From the NCBI RefSeq assembly GCF_018215265.2, contig NZ_CP136562.1, positions 372,001 through 436,000 of the forward strand: DNA of 64,000 nt, given 5' to 3'. The notes beneath the pieces were generated by a model. It worked only from the letters and a program-made list of their open reading frames with translations, searched no databases and was not told the origin of the DNA. Positions 25,590 through 32,072 of this stretch are shown one piece after another. A program made the position numbers and the translations under genes. The number at the start of each line of letters is the position of its first letter. Within the stretch, counting starts at the first letter, position 1. Source of the DNA: Paenarthrobacter sp. GOM3. Its GTDB lineage: Bacteria; Actinomycetota; Actinomycetes; Actinomycetales; Micrococcaceae.

Positions 25590-27714
25590 CGCGCGAACCC
25601 TGGAGGCACTGAGCCTCAACAACAGAAACCCCTTTACTATCGAGGCCAACCACGGCTTGATCGACCAAGTCCCGCCGGATATGCGGTTGCTCCACTACAC
25701 CCGGATCACGATCCCTGCCCAGTACCTGCCCTTCTTCGCTTTCTACCACCCTAAGATCGGCAACATCCATCTGGATGGGCTCCCACAGGTGATGCACCGG
25801 GAAATGCAGTACGTGATCTGGTCCATCGTCAAAGGCGGGGGCCGTGTTCCGTGCGCCGGGCTCGGGCTGCTCATGCGGGAATTGGCAGAGACATCGCGCA
25901 GGCTAAAGGCAGAAGGCCAAGACTGGGAGAGTCTGATGGACCGCACGCCGGCCCAGTGGCGGAAGGAACTCAGCATTTCCTGGGCGAAAAGAACCCGGGC
26001 GTTGCCAAATCCCTCAACTTTGAGAACCATGGCCGGGACGCTGGACCGAGCGGCAAAGTTAATGTGGTTCGCCTACGACGACGGCCCATGGTGGAAACGC
26101 GAAGTCTGGTCTCTGGAATTGGACTCCCGGATCCCGCGAGAGCGGGACAATCCTCCCAAAACGACTGCAATTCACTGGCATGAGGTCGCACCATCGTGGC
26201 TGAGGCTGGGCGCAATGTTCTACGTGAAGACCGAGCTTGAGCGAGGTGACATCGCATGGGCAACTGCGCTGCAGCGACACAACGGAATCAAGATTTTCGG
26301 CAGGTTCCTGACCGGGCGAAATGTCGATACGCCTCTGCTGGCCAAAAACCCGCAGGAGTGCCGGACCCTGATGCTCAACTTCCTTACGGAAAGTGCCTTC
26401 AGAACACAAAGCGGCAGCCGACGCGAGCACTCAGGCACTTCGTCGATCGTTGCTGCGGTCCGCGGACTTTATGAGTTTATGGTCGATCACGCCGACGACG
26501 CGGCACAGGCCGGAATCGATAGCCGCTGGGCAGGAGTGACCCCTGACTACTCTCGCCTCATACGCCCAGGTGACCTCCCACGAAAGTCGAAGAAAAAGCC
26601 ATTCGACGAAACCCGACTCTATTCCGAGCACACAATGTCCCAAATCGCCCTGCACGCACCATTGCTGGGCGCTTCAAGGACGGACGGAGGGCTGGGAGAT
26701 CCCCAAGCGATGCGTATCCTTCTTTTGCTTCTATCCACCGGCCGCCGCGCCAGCGAAATCTGCATGATCGACGTGAATCCACTGGTCCCGGTACCCGGAG
26801 CAGAAGACACCGGATCGGAGCGCATCGCGAAATTGCGATACCAGCAGACCAAGATCGACGGAGCACCCGAAACGATCTTCATTGACTCGGAGGCCATCGA
26901 GATCGTTGCCGAACAGCAGCGCTGGCTCAAAGACCACCTTGAGCGGAACCAGATCAAGGGCCCTCCGCCGCAGTATCTGTTCATCCGAAACCATAACAAC
27001 CTCCACGGTAAACGGCCTTACAGCAGCCACGTCTTCCGTACCCAGCTGCGCAAGCTGGTCGATCTCGCCGACATCCGTGACGAAAACGATCAACCACTCC
27101 AGCTCGCCCGAACTCACAACTTCCGGCACACCAAGGCCACGAACCTGCTCAATGCCGGCGTGCCCCTCCACGTTGTTCAGAGATACCTTGGCCACACCAC
27201 CCCCGAAATGACCATGCATTACGCCCAGACCCTGGATGCGACCGCCAAAGCAGAATTCATCAAGTACCGGAAGCTCACAGCGGAGGGAAACCAGCCGCTC
27301 ATGCATGCGGAGGACCTCTACGATCTCATGGCACTTGATGCCCGCACCGACCGTGTCCTGCCCAACGGTTGGTGCACACTCCCTCCCGCGCAGACCTGCG
27401 GCAAGGGCAACGCATGCCTGACCTGCGATCTGTTTGTCACGGACGAACGTTTCCTTGGCGTCCATGAAGGCGAGCTGGTCGCATTGGACAGCTTGGTCGA
27501 GAAACGCCAGGACGCCCACCGGCAGCGAACCGGCGAGCCAATGAGCGAAAACCATGTGTGGCTGACCCTACGTCGCAGAGAACAGCGCGCCCTGGAAGCC
27601 ATCGTCGAAGCCATCAAAGATCCCTCACTCGGCGCCACTCCGGTAGCAGGAGCAGGTACCACAGCGCGAACAGATTCCGACGTTCACAGGGCGCCCCGTC
27701 AGGTCCCTAGCTAA
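25576..27714 (+). CDS. Tyrosine recombinase, TnpB-like
   Basis: Large integrase of 712 residues, second of the pair. A long N-terminal region (about 350 residues) has no catalytic motifs. The catalytic domain holds Arg in STGRRASEICMID, HxxR in THNFRHTKATNLLN, His in YLGHTTPEMTMHY and the Tyr in MHYAQTLD. After it comes a Cys-rich segment, GWCTLPPAQTCGKGNACLTCDLF, whose four Cys could bind zinc. Organisation and size resemble TnpB of Tn554. Translation is probably coupled to tnpA through the 14-base overlap. Confidence 0.93.
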   Translation: MKSADARTLEALSLNNRNPFTIEANHGLIDQVPPDMRLLHYTRITIPAQYLPFFAFYHPKIGNIHLDGLPQVMHREMQYVIWSIVKGGGRVPCAGLGLLMRELAETSRRLKAEGQDWESLMDRTPAQWRKELSISWAKRTRALPNPSTLRTMAGTLDRAAKLMWFAYDDGPWWKREVWSLELDSRIPRERDNPPKTTAIHWHEVAPSWLRLGAMFYVKTELERGDIAWATALQRHNGIKIFGRFLTGRNVDTPLLAKNPQECRTLMLNFLTESAFRTQSGSRREHSGTSSIVAAVRGLYEFMVDHADDAAQAGIDSRWAGVTPDYSRLIRPGDLPRKSKKKPFDETRLYSEHTMSQIALHAPLLGASRTDGGLGDPQAMRILLLLLSTGRRASEICMIDVNPLVPVPGAEDTGSERIAKLRYQQTKIDGAPETIFIDSEAIEIVAEQQRWLKDHLERNQIKGPPPQYLFIRNHNNLHGKRPYSSHVFRTQLRKLVDLADIRDENDQPLQLARTHNFRHTKATNLLNAGVPLHVVQRYLGHTTPEMTMHYAQTLDATAKAEFIKYRKLTAEGNQPLMHAEDLYDLMALDARTDRVLPNGWCTLPPAQTCGKGNACLTCDLFVTDERFLGVHEGELVALDSLVEKRQDAHRQRTGEPMSENHVWLTLRRREQRALEAIVEAIKDPSLGATPVAGAGTTARTDSDVHRAPRQVPS

Positions 27715-28161
27715 TTGGTCAAGGGCAACACCGAGAACCTGCTCCGGGCCGCGCGGGCCAAACGAGAAGCCGCCACCACCCGCGCCGAGGCAGGGCTTCG
27801 GAGACTCCTCAAAACCAGCAGCCCGATCACTTTCCACACTGTGGCCGCAGAAGCAGGGGTCTCCAAAGACTTCCTCTACCGCACCACAGATCTGCGCGAA
27901 CGGATCATGGACCTTCGGGGCAAAACTGTGCCCGGCACCGCATCAACGCGGGAGGCCCTGCTGAGCGAGCCGGCGTATCAGGACACCAGCAGCATCGTCA
28001 GGACACTCACGGCAAAACTCACTCACGAACGATCAAGCAACCGGAAAAGGATCGCTGAACTAGAAGCTGCCCTCGCAGCGGCCCACGGTCAAATCCTCCA
28101 ACTTCGGCGCCAGAATCCCGGCCCGCCTGTCGACAACGCGGAATCCACACAGGATGCGTGA
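27715..28161 (+). CDS. TnpC-like accessory protein (DUF6262-like)
   Basis: A 148-residue basic protein starting with TTG immediately after the stop of the large recombinase. The N-terminus is helical and Arg/Ala-rich (NLLRAARAKREAATTRAEAGLRRLL), then an HTH-like stretch (PITFHTVAAEAGVSKDFLYRTTDLRERI), then a coiled-coil tail (LTHERSSNRKRIAELEAALAAAHGQILQLRRQN). This matches the small third protein of Tn554-type trios, which influences frequency and orientation of transposition. The family name is from memory; the role is inferred from position and architecture. Confidence 0.8.
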   Translation: MVKGNTENLLRAARAKREAATTRAEAGLRRLLKTSSPITFHTVAAEAGVSKDFLYRTTDLRERIMDLRGKTVPGTASTREALLSEPAYQDTSSIVRTLTAKLTHERSSNRKRIAELEAALAAAHGQILQLRRQNPGPPVDNAESTQDA

Positions 28162-28214
28162 AAGACCGTTCCGGCACACTGACGTTGGCACCGGCACGCA
28201 GCGCCGCCGCCGAA

Positions 28215-29267
28215 CTAGTCGCGAGGGTAGCGGCCGTCAGGGGCGTCGTTCGTGATCGTAGTTTTGACTGCTGTCCAAGCCGTCGTGGTGCCGGCGGGGA
28301 TGGTGGAGTTTCCTGTTTCGTTGACGACGCGCATACCGATGAAGAGCCCGCTTTTTGGGTCCAGGATGACGTCAGTCCTCACTCCGTTTTCTGTTCTGCC
28401 GATTGCAGTGCCGGTGAGCCCATCCAGTATTGCCTGTTGTTCGGTGATGGTAGCTCCTGGGACTATGGCTGCCGCCCGGTAGAGGGCTGCTCTCCATTCG
28501 GCTGGGACAACTCCAGTGGCTAGCTGCTCAGCGATGAAGCTCCAAGCGCTGTCGTCGGTGCCGTGGATCTCGGTTTTGATCCATTCAAGCAGCGCCGTGG
28601 GTTCTTTCGGGATGGCCGCGGCTTTTTGGGGGCTCAGATTCGCGAATGACAACGAGTTTTCGCTGAAGAGGAACTGGCCTGCTGGGCCGCGCATTTGCCG
28701 GCCAGGTTCTGCCGGAGTTGGAAGTCCTAGCGCCGCATAGTACTCGTGTACCTTTTCCTTCGTCGTGGTGCCGTAGTACTCGGATGGCTCGAGAGGTCCA
28801 ATGTTCATGACCCATTCGCCACCTCGGTCGTGAGGAACAAAGAGTTGGCTGGTGGAGCGGGCGCTCCAGGCGAGCCCACCTTCGGAACTGATGGTTGTTG
28901 ATTCGGCCATATCGAGCTTCAGGTATTGCCCTTCCCCGACAGGGGGATCGGACATAGCCAGGGTGGAGTCCGCTGCATGATTTAGGAGGGCAGCGGCGTG
29001 AGCCGTCACGGGGGCGGCCCCTCCAAGGTTCAGCACGTCCGATGCCACGAGGGCCCCGGCAAGTGCTGCAGCGGCCGAAGCAAGCAGGATGCGGCGCCGG
29101 ATGCGGATGGAACCGATGGTGCCTTGGGCTGCGTTGGCCCTTTTTGCCTCAATCGGTGAAGGCTGGGTGACTTTGGCCATGACTTTTTCACGGCCTCTTG
29201 CCAGCGTGGCCTGGGGTGCCGAACCTACTTCGTTACGCATTCCGCGGAGCAGCTGCAAGTCGTCCAT
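28215..29267 (-). CDS. CU044_5270-type membrane protein, probable partner of the ECF sigma factor
   Basis: A 350-residue protein with a cytoplasmic N-terminus (about 60 residues, MDDLQLLRGMRNEV...), one membrane helix (RRRILLASAAAALAGALVASDVL) and a large extracytoplasmic domain. The domain includes LKLDMAESTTISSEGGLAWSARSTSQLFVPHDRGGEWV and AILDGLTGTAIGRTENGVRTDVILDPKSGLF, typical of the CU044_5270 family encoded next to ECF sigma factors in actinobacteria. I take the second ATG (29267), which overlaps the sigma-factor gene by 35 bases. An anti-sigma or surface-sensing role is likely but not shown. It is a passenger of the Tn554-like element. Confidence 0.78.
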   Translation of the reverse strand: MDDLQLLRGMRNEVGSAPQATLARGREKVMAKVTQPSPIEAKRANAAQGTIGSIRIRRRILLASAAAALAGALVASDVLNLGGAAPVTAHAAALLNHAADSTLAMSDPPVGEGQYLKLDMAESTTISSEGGLAWSARSTSQLFVPHDRGGEWVMNIGPLEPSEYYGTTTKEKVHEYYAALGLPTPAEPGRQMRGPAGQFLFSENSLSFANLSPQKAAAIPKEPTALLEWIKTEIHGTDDSAWSFIAEQLATGVVPAEWRAALYRAAAIVPGATITEQQAILDGLTGTAIGRTENGVRTDVILDPKSGLFIGMRVVNETGNSTIPAGTTTAWTAVKTTITNDAPDGRYPRD

Positions 29268-29829
29268 GATCGTTCTCCGTTTCATCAAGTTCTTCAAGGG
29301 ATAGCTGGCTTCGCAGCGTCTGGCGTGCCCGGTTCAAACGGGACCGCACGGTGCCTAGCGGGACGCCCATGGCAGTGGCGATGCCTTCATAGGTCAGGTC
29401 CGCCCAGGCGTAGAGCAGTAGCGTTTCCCGGTCAATGGCAGCCATGTTCTTGAGTGTGCTGGCGATGCTCGCGGTTGCCGCGGCGGCGTCCACTTGCGCG
29501 GCTATCCGATCCGAGTCATCGCTCAAAGCTTCCCGGGAGGCTGCTTTACCTGCGGATTTCAGCATCTTTGCTTCTGCCCGGTGATGACGGCGAAGCAAAT
29601 TGGTTGCGATGCCGAAAAGCCATGGCCGTGCATCGTCTCTGTCGAGATCGTAGGTTTCCAGTTGCTCCCAAGCCACCAGGAAGGTCTCTGAGGTGACGTC
29701 GTCGGCAGCGAAGTCGCCTGCCCTCCTGGCGGCGTATCTATAGATGATTGAGGCGTGCTTGTCGTACAACTCCCCAAAGGCAGATGGGCTGTCGCGGGAC
29801 CGCCTGATGATGTCGCTATCTGTGCTCAC
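29233..29829 (-). CDS. ECF-type RNA polymerase sigma factor
   Basis: Sigma-70 family member of 198 residues. Region 2 reads SAFGELYDKHASIIYRYAARRAG ... DVTSETFLVAWEQLETYD with the -10-contacting helix, then RPWLFGIATNLLRRHHRAE. Region 4 has DRETLLLYAWADLTYEGIATAMGVPLGTVRSRLNRARQTL, a helix-turn-helix for the -35. I use the GTG giving VSTDSDIIRRSRDSP, the usual start for this subgroup; an upstream ATG at 29907 would add 26 residues. It is translated into the CU044_5270-type gene by overlap. It is an unusual passenger for a Tn554-like transposon. Confidence 0.9.
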   Translation of the reverse strand: MSTDSDIIRRSRDSPSAFGELYDKHASIIYRYAARRAGDFAADDVTSETFLVAWEQLETYDLDRDDARPWLFGIATNLLRRHHRAEAKMLKSAGKAASREALSDDSDRIAAQVDAAAATASIASTLKNMAAIDRETLLLYAWADLTYEGIATAMGVPLGTVRSRLNRARQTLRSQLSLEELDETENDHGRLAAAPRNA

Positions 29830-30038
29830 ACTATGTATTGCCCGCTGCTCACGAAAAGGTTCACGGAGCGTCGCCTCTTTTGCGGATCCACACAACGGCC
29901 AGTTCATCGGCGAAAGACTCGTGGACCTGGACGGCTACGACACCGCACCCGCAGCTCCCCACTAACCAAAGTCTTCCGCATAGGGGACACAAATCTGAGG
30001 CAGCCTCAAATGAGAGTTTAGTCAGCGCTGCGAGGGAG

Positions 30039-30416
30039 CTACGGAGTGTATTCAGGGTAGTACCGCCGAATTTCCGCAGCTGTACGCCCGCTCGCTACCA
30101 TTTGCTCGATGCTTACCAGCTCACGGACTTCTTCGTCCGTAGAAAGGGTGCTATTCCAGGGCCCAATTGTCCGATAGCAGAAGTCGCTCGGATCATCTAG
30201 TTTCTTGGTGTCATAGCACTCCGGATGATCTGCACTTGGAAGCTCCGGATTGATGGCTGGTTCCAAAGTCCCGCCATCCCCGAGATCTGATTCCATTTGC
30301 TTGACTACGCGCTCGGACGGAACCGATTCGTCAATGGCAGCCTGGGAGGAAGAAACATTCCCTATCCCGACGAGAGACCCTACGGCGAATACTGATAACA
30401 AGAGCTTTTTCTTCAC
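30039..30416 (-). CDS. Small secreted protein of unknown function
   Basis: A 125-residue exported protein. The GTG start (VKKKLLLSVFAVGSLVGIGNVSSSQAA) gives a Sec signal peptide and has a purine-rich GGGGGAAATAGG upstream. The mature part is acidic with two Cys (HPECYDTKK, DFCYRTIGPW) that could pair, and ends in EIRRYYPEYTP. Lower GC than core genes. It lies inside the mobile element, 200 bases from the sigma-factor gene and in the same orientation, so it may be a target of that sigma factor. No family recognised. Confidence 0.65.
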   Translation of the reverse strand: MKKKLLLSVFAVGSLVGIGNVSSSQAAIDESVPSERVVKQMESDLGDGGTLEPAINPELPSADHPECYDTKKLDDPSDFCYRTIGPWNSTLSTDEEVRELVSIEQMVASGRTAAEIRRYYPEYTP

Positions 30417-30618
30417 GCCTATTTCCCCCAGATTCGGCACCAGCGTACTACCGCACGCTGAATCATGATGGCATTATCCACGCTGACTTAGGAAAACCAG
30501 CCCTCCAGCGGCATGCGCCACTGCCCGGCCCGGTTGGCGAAAGGTTCCTGGTTCACGAGTCGCCAGAGAAAACCGTTGAGCCGCATTAGGAGAGTGCGAC
30601 CTTCGCGCTCCTGATGCG

Positions 30619-30636
30619 TTGAAGACGCGTCTTCAA
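30619..30636. repeat. Perfect 18-base palindrome near the right end of the element
   Basis: TTGAAGACGCGTCTTCAA reads the same on both strands with no spacer. It sits 40 bases inside the right terminus, where a recombinase or directionality protein could bind. The neighbouring 30590-30611 also has a GGAG...GCGA/TCGC...CTCC dyad. Confidence 0.7.
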
Positions 30637-30689
30637 GGCTCTGAGCTGGGCAAACACCGACCGGGCTATCGAAATTACCGGATAACCCC

Positions 30690-30746
30690 GCCGAAGGCTA
30701 CTACAAGTGGCAGAAGCCCGAGGGTGGCAAGAGGATCCCGAACTGA
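30690..30746 (+). pseudogene. SRAP gene, fragment downstream of the insertion
   Basis: Translation from 30690 gives A-EGYYKWQKPEGGKRIPN then TGA. The conserved SRAP block that follows the LPA of the 5' fragment is normally (D/E)GYYEWQK....KKIP, so this is the direct continuation of the gene at 23891. After KRIP the similarity ends with an early stop, so the rest was lost or degraded separately. The 200 bases after it (30747-30960) hold nothing I recognise. Confidence 0.85.
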
Positions 30747-30960
30747 CTCTTATCCAGTCTTCTTCCTAGGACTCGTCAGCCGAAAACTCCAAGATCTGCT
30801 TCCTGAGCAACCCGCGCGAGCCCAACGCACCCTGAACCAGCAGCGGTCCGCAGCCTGCGCGCCTGTGGCGGGCCCGGCGTCGGACGCTGTGTCCGTAAGC
30901 CAGCGCCTGCCATGAAAAGACCGGGCTGGGACCGATTAAAAAAACTTTTTCAATCCCCAC

Positions 30961-30987
30961 CCATCCACCCCGCCACGTCCTCCGAAT
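30961..30987 (+). promoter_or_regulatory. SigK-like promoter of the fasciclin lipoprotein gene
   Basis: CCATCC (30961-30966) and CCGAAT (30982-30987) are separated by 15 bases. Those hexamers are, as I recall, the -35 and -10 consensus of mycobacterial SigK, whose main targets mpt70 and mpt83 also encode fasciclin-domain proteins. The expected start of transcription is near 30994, 100 bases before the gene. Confidence 0.6.
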
Positions 30988-31093
30988 AGCTGGTGAGACA
31001 CAAACAGCCGGTGGCGCAAAAGCAACGCCGGGCCGCCCGTGTCCCACTACCGAATGGATCCAACGCCCTGGTTCCAAAAATAAGGAGAATGAC

Positions 31094-31783
31094 ATGTTGT
31101 CCACAAAGCGCCCCGCCCTCGCCTTCGTTGGCCTCACTGCAGCCGCCCTTCTCGGACTCACGGCCTGTGGTGGTTCGAGCACCACCAGCACCCCCGCATC
31201 TTCGTCGGCAGCCGCGCCGTCATCCGCGGCTCCTTCCTCCATGGCACCGTCGCCATCCTCCTCGGCCATGGCCAGCACCGCCATGGATCCGGCCCGCGAC
31301 TTGGTTGGTCCCGGCTGCGCCGGTTACGCCGCCCAGGTACCGAGTGGTTCCGGCTCCGTTGTCGGCATGGCCCAGGACCCCGTAGCTGTTGCCGCCTCCA
31401 ACAACCCGCTGCTCAAGACGCTGACCGCGGCTGTTTCGGGCAAGCTCAACCCCAAGGTGGACCTGGTTTCCACCTTGAACGGCAGCGAATTCACGGTGTT
31501 CGCACCGGTCGATGACGCCTTCGCCAAGATTGATCCCGCAACGATCGAGACGCTCAAGACGGACGATGCCCTGCTGAGCAAGATCCTCACCTACCACGTA
31601 GTCCCCGGCCAGCTGAGCCCGGACAAGATCGTCGGCACCCACAAGACTGTCCAGGGTGGCGAAGTGACGGTAGCCGGCACCAAGGACGCCCTCACGGTTG
31701 ATGGCGCCAACGTGATCTGCGGTGGCGTTCACACCGCCAACGCAACGGTTTACCTGGTTGATTCGGTACTGATGCCCAAGTAG
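31094..31783 (+). CDS. Fasciclin-domain lipoprotein (MPT83-like)
   Basis: Surface lipoprotein of 229 residues. The signal peptide ends in LTACGG (Cys ~25), followed by a Ser/Ala/Pro linker to about residue 70. A single fasciclin domain carries both conserved blocks: [15 protein letters not shown] (FAS1 H1) and [17 protein letters not shown] with the late [23 protein letters not shown] (H2). It resembles mycobacterial MPT70/MPT83, extracellular proteins under SigK/RskA. A good AAGGAG stands before the ATG. It is monocistronic, bounded by a SigK-like promoter and a strong terminator. Confidence 0.92.
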   Translation: MLSTKRPALAFVGLTAAALLGLTACGGSSTTSTPASSSAAAPSSAAPSSMAPSPSSSAMASTAMDPARDLVGPGCAGYAAQVPSGSGSVVGMAQDPVAVAASNNPLLKTLTAAVSGKLNPKVDLVSTLNGSEFTVFAPVDDAFAKIDPATIETLKTDDALLSKILTYHVVPGQLSPDKIVGTHKTVQGGEVTVAGTKDALTVDGANVICGGVHTANATVYLVDSVLMPK

Positions 31784-31800
31784 GCCTTACCGCCTTTGGC

Positions 31801-31843
31801 AACAACAAAGCAGGCGCCGGAATCCGGCGCCTGCTTTGTTGTT
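31801..31843. terminator. Long perfect stem-loop, bidirectional terminator
   Basis: A 20-base perfect stem (AACAACAAAGCAGGCGCCGG with its complement) and a three-base loop AAT lie 18 bases after the fasciclin stop. The outer A/T-rich ends give a T-rich run in both directions, so it can also stop the convergent small gene at 31855. Confidence 0.9.
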
Positions 31844-31854
31844 ATGTTGCGGTG

Positions 31855-32031
31855 TTAGCTGTTCACATCGGTGTCGACGTAGGAGCCGGGCCGGTTGTGT
31901 TCCGAGCCGCAGGGACAATGGTCAACCTCGATGCGGACAGTCATGGGCTTGGACGCATCCAGGGTGAGGGTTACGTCGTTTGACTGCTTGCTCAGCCGGA
32001 GGGTTCCTTCGGTGGGGGATACGTAGGACAT
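31855..32031 (-). CDS. 58-residue protein with a CPCG motif
   Basis: A short gene whose product begins MSYVSPTEGTLRLSKQSNDV and contains a beta-rich middle (VTLTLDASKPMTVRIEV) followed by DHCPCGSEHNRPG. The two Cys and two His in D-H-C-P-C-G-S-E-H could bind a metal. Codon use is strongly GC3-biased like core genes and the frame lies between two convergent or tandem genes with its own terminator. It ends 42 bases before the BCCT gene stop region on the same strand. I do not recognise a family. Confidence 0.65.
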   Translation of the reverse strand: MSYVSPTEGTLRLSKQSNDVTLTLDASKPMTVRIEVDHCPCGSEHNRPGSYVDTDVNS

Positions 32032-32072
32032 GGCGGACCTAACTGTGTGAGTCGTTTACGGAATGGGGTCTG

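Larger units (their letters stand above)
24202..30685 (+). mobile_element. Tn554-like site-specific transposon inserted in the SRAP gene
   Basis: A 6484-base element bounded by TTATCCGGTA (24202-24211) and its exact reverse complement TACCGGATAA (30676-30685). On the left it is flanked by codons for ...RRAILPA and on the right by codons for (PA)EGYYKWQK, so joining the flanks restores the SRAP reading order. Inside are two overlapping tyrosine-recombinase genes and a small TnpC-like gene in the order of Tn554 tnpA-tnpB-tnpC, then three oppositely oriented passenger genes. The flanking bases CCTGC/CCCGCC differ slightly, as expected for a coupling sequence exchanged by tyrosine recombinases. 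Confidence 0.85.

Noticed and set aside
30766..31284. A 172-codon minus-strand frame over the fasciclin gene start
   Set aside because: It overlaps the fasciclin signal peptide and promoter, is low-complexity, and shows no domain.
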